From the NCBI GenBank assembly GCA_963652495.1, contig CAVJTU010000013.1, forward strand, positions 1 through 50,373: a DNA stretch of 50,373 nucleotides, given 5' to 3'. Both the position numbers and the translations under genes were made by a program. Positions 26,285 to 34,731 of the stretch are shown in pieces. Under the pieces are notes generated by a model that saw only the letters and a list, made by a program, of their open reading frames with translations, searched no databases and was not told the DNA's origin. How positions within the stretch are numbered: the first letter of the stretch is position 1; every line of letters starts with the position of its first letter. Origin of the DNA: Anthropogastromicrobium sp963652495 (GTDB taxonomy: Bacteria > Bacillota > Clostridia > Lachnospirales > Lachnospiraceae).

Positions 26285-27565
26285 TTATACACCTTTTATG
26301 GCATACTGTTCCACAATCTTCTTTAAGATCTCGACGCATTGTTCCATCTGTTCAATACATGCATACTCAAAGCGGCCGTGATAATTTGCTCCGCCAGTGC
26401 AGAGGTTCGGACACGGAAGTCCCATAAAGGAAAGTCTTGCACCATCTGTGCCGCCTCGAATCGGAACACTCTGCGGATTTAAGCCAAGCTCCCTCATTGC
26501 TTCCTTTGCATTCTCGATCAGATGCATATGCGGCAGAATCATCTCTTTCATATTCTGGTAGGAACCGAGACGTACAACCGTAACAGAGCCTTCTCCGTAC
26601 TTAAAATTTAAATATTCCGCTGCCTTGTCGATCTCAGTCAACTTCTTTTCAAGCTTTCCGGAATCATGGTCACGTACAATATAATGCATCGTCGTATGCT
26701 CAGTATCACCCTCTATGCCGCCCAAATGATGGAAACCCTCATAACCGTCAGTATACTCTGGATTATCAAATACAGTCAGCATCTGCTCAAATTCCATTGC
26801 CATACGAATGGAATTTTTCATCTTACCCTTTGCACTTCCCGGATGAATACCGTAGCCTTGTACCTCAACACGCAGATTTGCAGCATTAAAATTCTCATAC
26901 TCGATCTCTGCAACAGCACCGCCATCGACCGTATAGGCAAATTCAGCACCAAAGCCCGGCACATCAAAGTACTCAACACCGTTGCCCACTTCCTCATCCG
27001 GTGTAAATGCAATGCAAATATCGCCATGCTTTACCTCTGGATGTGTCAGGAAAAATGCAGCCATTGTCATAATCTCAGCGACACCTGCCTTATCATCGGC
27101 ACCAAGAAGCGTAGTACCATCCGTTGTAATAAGGCTCTTTCCTTTTAAATCTGCCAATGCTGGAAATTCCTCTGGTCCCATGGAAAAGCCGCTCTCACCA
27201 AGTTTGATCACACCGCCGTCATAGTTGCGGATGATCTGCGGCTTTACATCCTTTCCGGTCAGAGAGGTTGCGGTATCCATATGGGCAATAAATCCGATTG
27301 CTGGAATCCTCTTTCCTTCTGCCGCTGCCGAAGCCATATTGGACGGAATCTTTGCATATACGTAACAATGATCCGTCAAGCGAACATCAGACGCGCCAAT
27401 TTCTTCTAATTCTGCCTTTAATACTTTTGCAAGTTCAAACTGCTTTTGGGTACTTGGCACCTCACTGCTCTCATCCTTTGACTGTGTATCGTAAGACACG
27501 TAGCGAAGCAGACGTTCCACTACCTCCGGATTCGTTGTATTTGCTGCATTTATTGTCTCAGACAT
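26285..27565 (-). CDS. pepT: Peptidase T (tripeptide aminopeptidase)
   Basis: Zinc M20-family exopeptidase that removes the N-terminal residue of tripeptides in the cytoplasm. The 426-aa protein shows the metal motifs GFIAHMDTATS (HxD), GADDKAGVAEIM, the catalytic TPDEEVG, the VDGG stretch and the late IRGGTDGARLSFMGLPCPNLCTGGANYHGRFE. No signal peptide is seen. It is transcribed alone, divergent from a MATE pump. The N-terminus has about 10 extra residues (MSETINAANT) before the family start. No terminator hairpin is obvious downstream; a degenerate repeat lies there. Confidence 0.96.
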   Translation of the reverse strand: MSETINAANTTNPEVVERLLRYVSYDTQSKDESSEVPSTQKQFELAKVLKAELEEIGASDVRLTDHCYVYAKIPSNMASAAAEGKRIPAIGFIAHMDTATSLTGKDVKPQIIRNYDGGVIKLGESGFSMGPEEFPALADLKGKSLITTDGTTLLGADDKAGVAEIMTMAAFFLTHPEVKHGDICIAFTPDEEVGNGVEYFDVPGFGAEFAYTVDGGAVAEIEYENFNAANLRVEVQGYGIHPGSAKGKMKNSIRMAMEFEQMLTVFDNPEYTDGYEGFHHLGGIEGDTEHTTMHYIVRDHDSGKLEKKLTEIDKAAEYLNFKYGEGSVTVVRLGSYQNMKEMILPHMHLIENAKEAMRELGLNPQSVPIRGGTDGARLSFMGLPCPNLCTGGANYHGRFEYACIEQMEQCVEILKKIVEQYAIKGV

Positions 27566-27791
27566 CTTTTATTACCTCCATAAGTATTTTCTGACGCTCA
27601 TTATACCTGTTTTTTCTTCAGAGGGCAACCAGATTAGTTGTAACTTTTTATACTATTTTATCGTTTCTGCTTGCTTTTTTCTTATTTTGCGTTAAGATAG
27701 TGAAAGCTAGAATGTATATGACAGAAAATATAGGGTTACGATCACAAAAAGTTACCTCAAAAAATTAAAAAAGGAGCATCTATCTACTTTT

Positions 27792-29147
27792 ATGAGCAGA
27801 AAATCACATGAAATGGATCTCTGTACGGGATCTCTATGGAAAAAAATCTTTGTATACAGCGTTCCGCTGATGTTTACGAATATCCTTCAGGTATTATTTA
27901 ACATGTCAGATGTTGCAGTTGTCGGAAAATTTGCAGGGTCGATCGCACTCGGTGCTGTCGGTTCTACCAGTATTTTGGTCACGCTGTTTACCGGAATTTT
28001 GCTTGGTCTTTCTAATGGTGTCAATGCATTTACGGCGCTTCACATCGGATCAAGGGATGACGAGGGTTTGAAGCGCACTGTGCATACGGCAATTATCATA
28101 TGCTTTGCAGGTGGTATCCTGATTGCTGTATTTGGCATCGTTTTTGCACATGGCATTCTTTCATTAATGAACACAAAGGATGAGCTGATTGGCGGAGCTG
28201 TGCTGTATCTGCGTATTTATTTACTTGGTATGCCGGCACTTGGTCTGTATAACTTTGGAAATGCGATATTAAGTGCAGCAGGCGACACGAAGCGTCCATT
28301 ATACTATCTTGCTTTTGCAGGTATCATCAATGTTATTTTAAATCTGTTTTTCGTTATTGTGTGTCACCTTGACGTGGCAGGCGTTGCACTCGCCAGTATG
28401 ATCTCACAGTTTATCTCTGCAATATTGATTTTGCGCGCACTGCTCACCGGAAAGGAAAAGTATTGTCTGCGCCTGTCCGACATTCGTTTCGACAAACGCA
28501 AGGCAGCCGGAATCCTTCGGATTGGCATTCCGTCCGCATTCCAGTATTCCATCTTTGCAATTGCGAATCTGTTTGTACAGAGCAGTGTAAACTCCTTTGA
28601 TCATGTCCTTGTAGAAGGAAATTCTGCTGCAACTAATGCCGATCCTCTCGTTTATGATATGATGGCGGCATTCTACACAGCATGCTCAAGCTTTATAGCT
28701 CAGAATTTCGGTGCAAAAAAGAAAAAACGTATTCTGCATACCTACCTGATATGTCTGTTTTATGCCTTTGTTGTCAGTCTGATTCTCGGCATTGGTCTCT
28801 ATCTGGCTCGCTATCCTTTCCTTTATCTGTTTACAAGCGATAAGGCAGTTGTAGAGGCGGGTATCACGCGTCTGTCTATTATGGCACTCTCCTACAGTGC
28901 ATCTGCCTTTATGGATTGTTCGATTGCCGCATCGAGAGGTCTTGGAAAGACAGCGATTCCAACCTTTGTTGTAATCATGGGGTCCTGTGTATTCCGTATT
29001 GTCTGGATTTACACCATATTTGCCTGTTTCCATACGATACAGTCCCTCTATATTTTATATGTATTCTCATGGGGAATCACGGCGCTTGCGGAAAATATTT
29101 ATTTCTTCCGCATATACCGCAGGACACTGTCCGATGTAAAAGATTAA
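27792..29147 (+). CDS. MATE family efflux transporter
   Basis: Cation-coupled multidrug/toxin exporter of 451 aa with about 12 membrane segments; the pattern GSLWKKIFVYSVPLMFTNILQVLFNMSDVAVVGKFAG is typical of the first half and the repeat starts near residue 230. Substrate unknown. An A-rich GGAG lies about 16 bases before the ATG, an unusually long spacing, so initiation may be weak or the start slightly off. It is divergent from pepT and followed by the TPP riboswitch; a functional link with thiamine transport is not supported. Confidence 0.92.
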   Translation: MSRKSHEMDLCTGSLWKKIFVYSVPLMFTNILQVLFNMSDVAVVGKFAGSIALGAVGSTSILVTLFTGILLGLSNGVNAFTALHIGSRDDEGLKRTVHTAIIICFAGGILIAVFGIVFAHGILSLMNTKDELIGGAVLYLRIYLLGMPALGLYNFGNAILSAAGDTKRPLYYLAFAGIINVILNLFFVIVCHLDVAGVALASMISQFISAILILRALLTGKEKYCLRLSDIRFDKRKAAGILRIGIPSAFQYSIFAIANLFVQSSVNSFDHVLVEGNSAATNADPLVYDMMAAFYTACSSFIAQNFGAKKKKRILHTYLICLFYAFVVSLILGIGLYLARYPFLYLFTSDKAVVEAGITRLSIMALSYSASAFMDCSIAASRGLGKTAIPTFVVIMGSCVFRIVWIYTIFACFHTIQSLYILYVFSWGITALAENIYFFRIYRRTLSDVKD

Positions 29148-29209
29148 TAATTGGAATTGGCAGTGAATGGGAAGGAAAGCAAATCAGACGGCAGGCAGTA
29201 AATTTGTGC

Positions 29210-29238
29210 TTTACATTTTTGGAATTTAATGCTACAAT
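29210..29238 (+). promoter_or_regulatory. Promoter of the thiamine-precursor transport operon
   Basis: TTTACA (29210-29215) and TACAAT (29233-29238) are 17 bases apart, about 30 bases upstream of the TPP aptamer. Confidence 0.7.
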
Positions 29239-29270
29239 AACTCACCGTAAGAAAGTTTTAATCAAAATAC

Positions 29271-29358
29271 AACACGGGAGCTCGCAGACGGGCTGAGAGG
29301 AAGTTTTGCACTTCGACCGTTAACCTGATTTGGATAATGCCAACGTAGGGAAGATAAG
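29271..29358 (+). promoter_or_regulatory. TPP riboswitch (THI element)
   Basis: The thi-box signature is present: ACGGGAGCTCGC near the 5' end, GGGCTGAGAGGAAG, ACCGTTAACCTGATTTGGAT and AATGCCAACGTAGGGAA. It binds thiamine pyrophosphate and, with the terminator that follows, should shut off transcription of the downstream transporter when TPP is plentiful. Confidence 0.95.
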
Positions 29359-29367
29359 AACGGTTTT

Positions 29368-29400
29368 GCCGCGCTGCATTTTCCTGCAGTGCGGCTTTTT
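29368..29400 (+). terminator. Riboswitch-controlled terminator
   Basis: GCCGCGCTGCA pairs with TGCAGTGCGGC around TTTTCC, followed by TTTTT. It lies 10 bases after the TPP aptamer, as expected for an expression platform. Confidence 0.88.
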
Positions 29401-29428
29401 CTATCCAATTCGCTCCCTGTTTTGTATG

Positions 29429-29540
29429 TCAAGCGAATATTCGCAGCCCGTTTCGCTGCGTAGCTCTACACCGAATGACTGCTTTGCAATTTATCAATAC
29501 AAGCAGGAACTTACTTGATTCGGTTAAATTCGCTTCAAAT
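29429..29540. repeat. Nested palindromic repeat upstream of thiX
   Basis: Three nested stems: AAGCGAAT/ATTCGCTT (29431-29438 with 29528-29535), ACCGAAT/ATTCGGT (29470-29476 with 29518-29524) and CTGCTT/AAGCAG (29479-29484 with 29501-29506). Its reverse strand starts CCGAATCAAGTAAGTTCC, shared with the repeat at 44946. It lies inside the transcribed leader between the terminator and the first gene. Confidence 0.55.
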
Positions 29541-29561
29541 TGGAAAGGAGTTTCTTATAAA

Positions 29562-30398
29562 ATGGCTCAAATGGTTCATGAAAAAGATACGCAAACAGAT
29601 AAACACATAGCTAGGCAGACAAAAAGCCAGAATCGATTAAAAAATCGGACAGACAAAGCAGCTCCTGTACTTTTAATACTGCTGTTGCTTGTCTTATGGG
29701 AGGCGATTGTACGCATCAATCAGATTCCGCTGTATGTGCTGCCAACGCCCTCCTCCGTTTTACTTGCCGTTGTCACAGAATGGAGAAATCTGATAAACCA
29801 CGGGCTTGTCACTGTCGGTGAAGCGCTCGCAGGCATGGGCATCTCATTTGTGATCTCTGTCGCAGTTGGCATTTTGATGGATCGCTTTCCAACGGTAAAG
29901 AAATGTATTTACCCGCTTTTAATTGTCACACAGACAGTACCGATGATTGTACTTGCTCCGATCCTGATTATCTATATGGGATTTGGTATGGCTCCAAAGA
30001 TTCTTACAGTTGTTTTAATGTGCTTTTTTCCGATAGCTGTCAGCTTTACGGATGGCATGGCTCATCTGGATAAAGGCTTTGAAAATCTGGTAATCTCTTA
30101 CGGAGCGAAGGGATTTCAAATCTACCGGCTGGTAAAGCTTCCGGCTGCTTTTCCTTCCCTTATCTCCGGTCTGAAGGTTGCCGCAACATACAGCATCAGC
30201 GGTGCCGTTGTTGGAGAATGGATTGGCTCCCAGCGCGGGCTTGGTTACTATCTGCTTCGTCTGAAAAACAATTACATGCTGGACAAGGTTTTTGCCTGTG
30301 TCCTTGTCATTGTTTTGTTAAGTCTCTGTATGAATGGCTTAATCGGTTTGTTCTACTATTTGCTCTTTCCTTCACAGCGCACAAAGAAAAAAGTGTAA
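29562..30398 (+). CDS. thiX: ABC transporter permease for thiamine precursor (ThiX-type)
   Basis: Membrane subunit of an ABC importer of the nitrate/sulfonate/taurine (SsuC-like) family. The 278-aa protein has about six membrane segments and the EAA-type coupling loop around AKGFQIYRLVKLPAAFPSLISGLKVA. The ATG at 29562 is preferred because AAAGGAG lies upstream; the longer frame runs through the repeat. Control by the TPP riboswitch and the NMT1-like partner indicate that hydroxymethylpyrimidine or a related thiamine precursor is imported. The N-terminal 35 residues are hydrophilic. Confidence 0.88.
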   Translation: MAQMVHEKDTQTDKHIARQTKSQNRLKNRTDKAAPVLLILLLLVLWEAIVRINQIPLYVLPTPSSVLLAVVTEWRNLINHGLVTVGEALAGMGISFVISVAVGILMDRFPTVKKCIYPLLIVTQTVPMIVLAPILIIYMGFGMAPKILTVVLMCFFPIAVSFTDGMAHLDKGFENLVISYGAKGFQIYRLVKLPAAFPSLISGLKVAATYSISGAVVGEWIGSQRGLGYYLLRLKNNYMLDKVFACVLVIVLLSLCMNGLIGLFYYLLFPSQRTKKKV

Positions 30399-30436
30399 AT
30401 GAAGAAAAAATATATAAACAACAAGGAGAAATGATT

Positions 30437-31567
30437 ATGAGAAGAATGATGAGAAAACAGCTTGGAATTCTTGGTGTTAGTGCAGTGCTGGCAGTGACAG
30501 GTTCTTTTACGGGAACTGTTTTTGCAGCACAAAAAGAGACAAAAACAGAAACGGAAACGGAAAACGAAAGTACCTCTGAAGATTCCAAAGAACTTGATGA
30601 AGTAACTGTTATATTAGATTATGTCGCAAATACAAACCATACCGGAATGTATGTTGCGCTTGATCAGGGACTTTACGAGGCAGAGGGACTTAAGGTAAAC
30701 ATCGTTGAGCCGACCGAGGGTGCTACTGCAACACTGGTTGCTGTAGGCAAGGGTGATTTTGGAATCAGCTATCAGGAGGATGTTACAATTGCACTTGCTT
30801 CTGAGGATCCACTTCCAATTAAGGCAATCGCCACAATTATTCAGCACAATACTTCTGGATTTGCAACATACAAAGACAAGGGTATTACATCTCCTAAGGA
30901 TTTTGAGGGAAAAACCTACGCTGGCTGGGGCGGCCCTGGTGAGGAGGCTGTTATCAAGGCTGTTATGACTCAGGATGGTGCCGACTTCTCTAAGTTAAAT
31001 ATGGTTATCTCGGACGGCTCCGGATTTGCAGCTTTAAAGGATCAGGTTGATATTATGTGGTTCTTTGAGGGATGGGATGTTGTTAAGTGTAAGCTGGCAG
31101 ATTTCCCAATCGACTATATGGAACTTCGTCAGCTTGATGAGCGTCTTGATTACTACACACCTGTTATCATCACAAACGATGAATTGGCCAAGAACAATCC
31201 GGATCTGGTAAAACGTTTCTTAAAGGCAACCAGCGAAGGATATGAGTATGCCATTGACAATCCGAAGGAAAGTGCCGAGATTCTTCACAAATATGCACCG
31301 GATTACGATATGGATCTGTTAAATGATTCTCAGGAATATCTTTCTGCAAAGTACGCAGAGGATGTCGATCGCTGGGGCGAAATGAAGGATGAAGTATGGG
31401 ATAACTATACAGACTTTATGGTAGAGTATGGTGTAATTGATGAAGCGATTCCCGCATCTGACTGCTATACAAATGAATTTCTTCCGAAAAGCAATGCAAG
31501 CAGCAAAAATGATACCAATGAAGAAAACACCAGCGTGGAAGACACTACTGACGAACAAAGCAAATAA
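30437..31567 (+). CDS. thiY: NMT1/THI5-like substrate-binding protein (ThiY-type)
   Basis: Extracellular binding protein of the thiamine-precursor importer, 376 aa. The N-terminal signal (MRRMMRKQLGILGVSAVLAV...TVFAA) is followed by an acidic Thr/Glu linker, then the NMT1 fold (VTVILDYVANTNHTGMYVALDQGLYEAEGLKV...GDFGISYQEDVTIALA). No Cys follows the signal, so the usual lipoprotein anchor is missing. The C-terminal 25 residues are Ser/Asn/Thr/Glu-rich. The second ATG (30437) is chosen, 8 bases from AAGGAG. The family binds formyl-aminopyrimidine or HMP; the exact ligand is unknown. Confidence 0.88.
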   Translation: MRRMMRKQLGILGVSAVLAVTGSFTGTVFAAQKETKTETETENESTSEDSKELDEVTVILDYVANTNHTGMYVALDQGLYEAEGLKVNIVEPTEGATATLVAVGKGDFGISYQEDVTIALASEDPLPIKAIATIIQHNTSGFATYKDKGITSPKDFEGKTYAGWGGPGEEAVIKAVMTQDGADFSKLNMVISDGSGFAALKDQVDIMWFFEGWDVVKCKLADFPIDYMELRQLDERLDYYTPVIITNDELAKNNPDLVKRFLKATSEGYEYAIDNPKESAEILHKYAPDYDMDLLNDSQEYLSAKYAEDVDRWGEMKDEVWDNYTDFMVEYGVIDEAIPASDCYTNEFLPKSNASSKNDTNEENTSVEDTTDEQSK

Positions 31568-31605
31568 AAGTAAAACAATACAGAAAGGCAGAAGGCAAAA
31601 ATCTT

Positions 31606-32346
31606 ATGAAACTGGATGTTTTCGATTTATCTTTTTCTTATGAGACAGCACCGATTTTAGATAATGTTCATTTTCAAATCAGAGAGGGCGAATTTGTCAG
31701 CATTCTCGGCCCGTCCGGGTGCGGCAAGTCTACCATTTTAAATCTGTTAGCTGGGTTGCTGCCGCTTGAAAAAGGGACGATTGAGGTGGATGGAAGTCCG
31801 ATTCATGGTGTCTCAGGCCATTTTGCCTATATGCCGCAGAATGATCTTTTGTTTCCATGGAAGACCATTCTGGACAATGTATGTCTGTATGGAAGCATTC
31901 ACGGCCATAAAAAGGAAGCTCGCAGCGAAGCATTGAAAAATTTTGCTGCCTTTGGACTGGAGGGATATGAATATGCATATCCTTCCAGCCTGTCTGGCGG
32001 TATGCGTCAGCGTGCGGCCTTTCTACGCACTGCACTGTGTGAAGCAGACATTTTGCTGTTAGACGAGCCTTTTGGTGCGCTGGATGTCATTTCACGAGGC
32101 GATATGCAGGACTGGCTTCTCTCCGTGCGCGAACGGTTAAATCGTACCGTTCTTCTTGTGACACATGACATGGATGAGGCTATTTATCTGTCGGATCGTA
32201 TTCTGATTCTTGGTCAAAAACCGTCACATATTGTGCGTGAGATCACTATTGCAGAAAAATACAGAACGCGAGAATGGCTGTACGAACAGTCAGAACTTCG
32301 CAAAACGATTTATCAGACCATTATGGGAGGCAGCAAACAGGCATGA
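31606..32346 (+). CDS. thiZ: ABC transporter ATP-binding protein (ThiZ-type)
   Basis: ATPase driving the importer, 246 aa. Walker A GPSGCGKST, Q-loop MPQNDLLFPWKT, signature LSGGMRQR, Walker B ILLLDEPFGALD and switch His in VTHDMDEA are all present, so it should be active. It follows the binding-protein gene by 38 bases, with AGAAGG about 11 bases before the ATG, and overlaps the TatD-type gene by four bases (ATGA). Confidence 0.92.
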   Translation: MKLDVFDLSFSYETAPILDNVHFQIREGEFVSILGPSGCGKSTILNLLAGLLPLEKGTIEVDGSPIHGVSGHFAYMPQNDLLFPWKTILDNVCLYGSIHGHKKEARSEALKNFAAFGLEGYEYAYPSSLSGGMRQRAAFLRTALCEADILLLDEPFGALDVISRGDMQDWLLSVRERLNRTVLLVTHDMDEAIYLSDRILILGQKPSHIVREITIAEKYRTREWLYEQSELRKTIYQTIMGGSKQA

Positions 32347-33137
32347 TTTTCGATGCACATGCCCATCTAGGCACAAAAACAGAGCGCAAAATTCGCAGAC
32401 AGACACCGATTGTTTCTATGATTTGCGCGCAAGATCCAAAGGAAGCTGTTTCTTTGCAGCAGCTCATATCAGAAGAAAATGCATTACGATCAAAAGCAGA
32501 GGATGATTGTTTTGAGTGGATTGTTCCTACCTTTGGTCTTCATCCGTGGCGAAGTGCAGCCTTTTCTTTTGATGATATGAAGCCTTTTCTTGAAAAAGCA
32601 GCTATCATTGGAGAAATCGGCATGGACAATGTCTGGTGTGATATTCCGCTCTCCCGCCAGCAGCTTATTTTTGAGCAGCAGCTTGCATTTGCCAGTACAC
32701 GCAAAAAACCAGTCATTCTGCATACAAAGGGACAGGAAAAAGAGATTGCCAGGCTAATTCGTCATTATCAAAACCGCTATCTGATTCACTGGTATTCCGA
32801 TTTAAATGGGTTAGAAGATTTTCTGGATCAGAACTGTTATTTTACACTTGGTCCTGATTTAAAAAAGAACCCTGCGGTCCGGCATGTGCTAGAGTCGGCT
32901 CCGCTAGACCGTATCCTTGTTGAAACAGATGGGTGGAGCGCAGTTGAATGGGCCTTTGAAGGGGATACTGAATATCCGGCTTATTTTGGGCTACCGACAC
33001 CCACTCCTCTTTCAGTTGAAGCACTTCCTGCAATTTTGCTTGGCAATATGAAAGAAATTGCGGCATTTCATAAGCTAACACTTGAAGAAGTTACGTATAT
33101 ACTTGAAAAGACCTTCCATTCGTTCATTGGAAAATGA
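32343..33137 (+). CDS. TatD family metal-dependent hydrolase
   Basis: TIM-barrel hydrolase of 264 aa with all usual metal ligands: HxH in FDAHAHLG, Glu in GEIGMD, His in VILHTKG, His in LIHWYSD and Asp in VETDGW. TatD proteins are mostly described as DNases, but the family is broad. The ATG at 32343 overlaps thiZ and has GGGAGG upstream, so it is translated with the transporter and falls under the TPP riboswitch. That context suggests work on an imported thiamine precursor, for example removing an acyl group or opening a product; this is inference. The stop codon lies within the terminator stem. Confidence 0.85.
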   Translation: MIFDAHAHLGTKTERKIRRQTPIVSMICAQDPKEAVSLQQLISEENALRSKAEDDCFEWIVPTFGLHPWRSAAFSFDDMKPFLEKAAIIGEIGMDNVWCDIPLSRQQLIFEQQLAFASTRKKPVILHTKGQEKEIARLIRHYQNRYLIHWYSDLNGLEDFLDQNCYFTLGPDLKKNPAVRHVLESAPLDRILVETDGWSAVEWAFEGDTEYPAYFGLPTPTPLSVEALPAILLGNMKEIAAFHKLTLEEVTYILEKTFHSFIGK

Positions 33138-33153
33138 ACGCTGGGAGGTCTTT
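33106..33153 (+). terminator. Terminator overlapping the end of the tatD-type gene
   Basis: AAAAGACCTTCCA pairs with TGGGAGGTCTTT, enclosing CGTTCATT/AATGAACG. The TGA stop (33135-33137) is inside the hairpin. Followed by AAATTTTATTT. Confidence 0.8.
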
Positions 33154-33160
33154 CAAATTT

Positions 33161-33200
33161 TATTTAACCGAATCAAGCAAGCAGCGAAGCAGATTGCGAA
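33161..33200. repeat. Short copy of the CCGAATCAAG repeat
   Basis: AACCGAATCAAGCAAGCAG followed by GAAGCAGATTGCGAATG repeats the beginning of the elements at 44946 and, inverted, at 29540. It lies just after the tatD-type terminator. Confidence 0.4.
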
Positions 33201-33213
33201 TGTCCGCTTTGAT

Positions 33214-34017
33214 TTAAAATGCATCAAGTGTCCCGAAAGTATATCCCATATCCTCCCATCTTGTCAGCAGCTCGTCGAGAATTTCGCCATTTGTTTTCGA
33301 TGTATTATGTAACAGGACAATTGCTCCGGGATGAATACGTGGAATCAATTTTGAAAAAGCTTCTTCGTGTGTTGGCTGACTGTCTGCATTCCAATCGACA
33401 TACGCAAGACTCCAAAAAAATGTGTGGTAACCAAGTTCCTGCGCCATTTTCAAATTTTCTATACTGTATTTTCCTTGAGGCGGACGGTAATACATAGCCA
33501 TCTCCTGCCCTGTTATATTTTTATACAGACTGCGCACATCATCAAGTTCCTTTTGAAATGTGCTCATCGTTGAAATAGAGGACATATCCGGGTGATGGTA
33601 GGTATGGTTTCCAACGGTATGCCCATCCTGTACCATACGCTGCACCAGCTCTGGCGATGATTCCAGAAAATGACCAACCACAAAGAAGGTTGCTCTTACC
33701 TGATGTTTTTTTAACGCATCAAGAATCGCAGGTGTATTGCCATTTTCATATCCGCAGTCAAACGTCAGATAAATCACGTTTTGGTCGCTGCTTCCCATAT
33801 AGTATGCATTGTATTTTGCCATTTCCTTAGGTGAGGCATTTCCAGTTGGCTGTGTTCCGGACTCGCCAAAGCCAAGTCCCCAATTTTCAGAATAGGATAT
33901 GTATGGCACAAGTGCAGCTGTCTCCTGCAGATATCCGGCTCCACGCCCCATCAGAAACGCAATACAGAAGAATGTGATAATTGCCAATGCTTTTTGTTGT
34001 TTAAAATCTGTTTTCAC
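33214..34017 (-). CDS. Polysaccharide deacetylase, PdaA-like
   Basis: NodB-domain deacetylase of 267 aa with an N-terminal membrane/signal segment (about 9-30). Motifs: TFDCGYENGNT (metal Asp motif; PdaA enzymes read TFDNGYENGYT), NHTYHHPDMSS, YRPPQGKYS and LLHNTSKTN. This pattern matches the PdaA branch, which makes muramic delta-lactam in spore cortex. It suggests a spore-forming background, although no sporulation gene is next to it. It is a single gene, with no terminator seen before the tatD-type hairpin, which may serve both strands. Confidence 0.85.
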   Translation of the reverse strand: MKTDFKQQKALAIITFFCIAFLMGRGAGYLQETAALVPYISYSENWGLGFGESGTQPTGNASPKEMAKYNAYYMGSSDQNVIYLTFDCGYENGNTPAILDALKKHQVRATFFVVGHFLESSPELVQRMVQDGHTVGNHTYHHPDMSSISTMSTFQKELDDVRSLYKNITGQEMAMYYRPPQGKYSIENLKMAQELGYHTFFWSLAYVDWNADSQPTHEEAFSKLIPRIHPGAIVLLHNTSKTNGEILDELLTRWEDMGYTFGTLDAF

Positions 34018-34083
34018 ACGGCACTTCCCTGTTCAATAGCGCTTGTTACCACTTTATTCAAACCAACTTCTTTTTATGCTGAC

Positions 34084-34118
34084 AAAAAGCCGCCCATTTA
34101 TTCAGGCGGCTTTTTTTT
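34084..34118. terminator. Intrinsic terminator of the small recombinase gene
   Basis: AAAAAGCCGCC (34084-34094) pairs with GGCGGCTTTTT, with T-tracts on both strands. It lies downstream of the recombinase on the minus strand. Confidence 0.85.
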
Positions 34119-34164
34119 AGACCCAGACATGGAGACTTCATTTCTGCTTATTGTATCGCACATG

Positions 34165-34731
34165 TTACCTAAGATCGATGTGTCCCGCAAGTGCATCTTC
34201 TAATTCTTTGCTTGAAATTCCAATATAACGCTGCGTAATGGCAGAGGAACTATGCTGTAAAAGCTGCTGCACCAGGATGATGTTATAGTTATTGTTTACA
34301 TAAATTTCCGTCGCAAAAAACTTACGAAAACTATGCGTTCCAATGCTCGGATAGCCAAGCTCTCCTGCTGCTTTCACCAGATATTTCTGAACAGCACGTT
34401 CTGTAATAGGAAATATAATCTCATTTGATTTAATTTCATGATCGATGCAATATACTCGCAAATATTGGTAGATTGGCTGCGGTACTGTGAATACACGTTT
34501 CTTCTGTGTTTTCGCCTCTGTAATATTCAAACGATACCTCGTTCCATCCAGCACAATATCCTGCAGTCTAAGCTTTAGAATATCACCGATTCGAAGACCA
34601 AGGTTTGCCTCCAATACGAGTGCCGTTGCAATCCGATCATTCGCCCGGAATGACTTACCTCCTTTTCTCATCGCTTCTATCAAATTTTTGTATTGCTCTT
34701 TGGTGAGCGCAAGTGATTTTTTGTTTGCCAT
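34165..34731 (-). CDS. Minimal tyrosine recombinase (catalytic domain only)
   Basis: Site-specific recombinase of only 188 aa. It lacks the N-terminal core-binding domain of Cre/Xer-type enzymes but keeps all active-site residues: Arg47 (LGLRIGDIL), Lys74 (TEAKTQKKR), His133 and Arg136 (THSFRKFFA), His160 (LLQHSSSA) and Tyr169 (QRYIG). Such short enzymes include FimB-type inversion switches and small plasmid resolvases. It is divergent from a ribbon-helix-helix/coiled-coil gene, and a 34-bp site of loxP layout lies between them. Promoter on the minus strand: TTGATT, 17 bases, TATAAT (34813-34818). The ribosome site AGGAGATG is before the ATG. No truncation is visible. Confidence 0.88.
   Translation of the reverse strand: MANKKSLALTKEQYKNLIEAMRKGGKSFRANDRIATALVLEANLGLRIGDILKLRLQDIVLDGTRYRLNITEAKTQKKRVFTVPQPIYQYLRVYCIDHEIKSNEIIFPITERAVQKYLVKAAGELGYPSIGTHSFRKFFATEIYVNNNYNIILVQQLLQHSSSAITQRYIGISSKELEDALAGHIDLR

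Noticed and set aside
33950..34080. Sporulation sigma-G-type promoter for the PdaA-like gene
   Set aside because: A TGAATA-like -35 can be found on the minus strand, but the -10 match is poor, so it is not listed as a feature.
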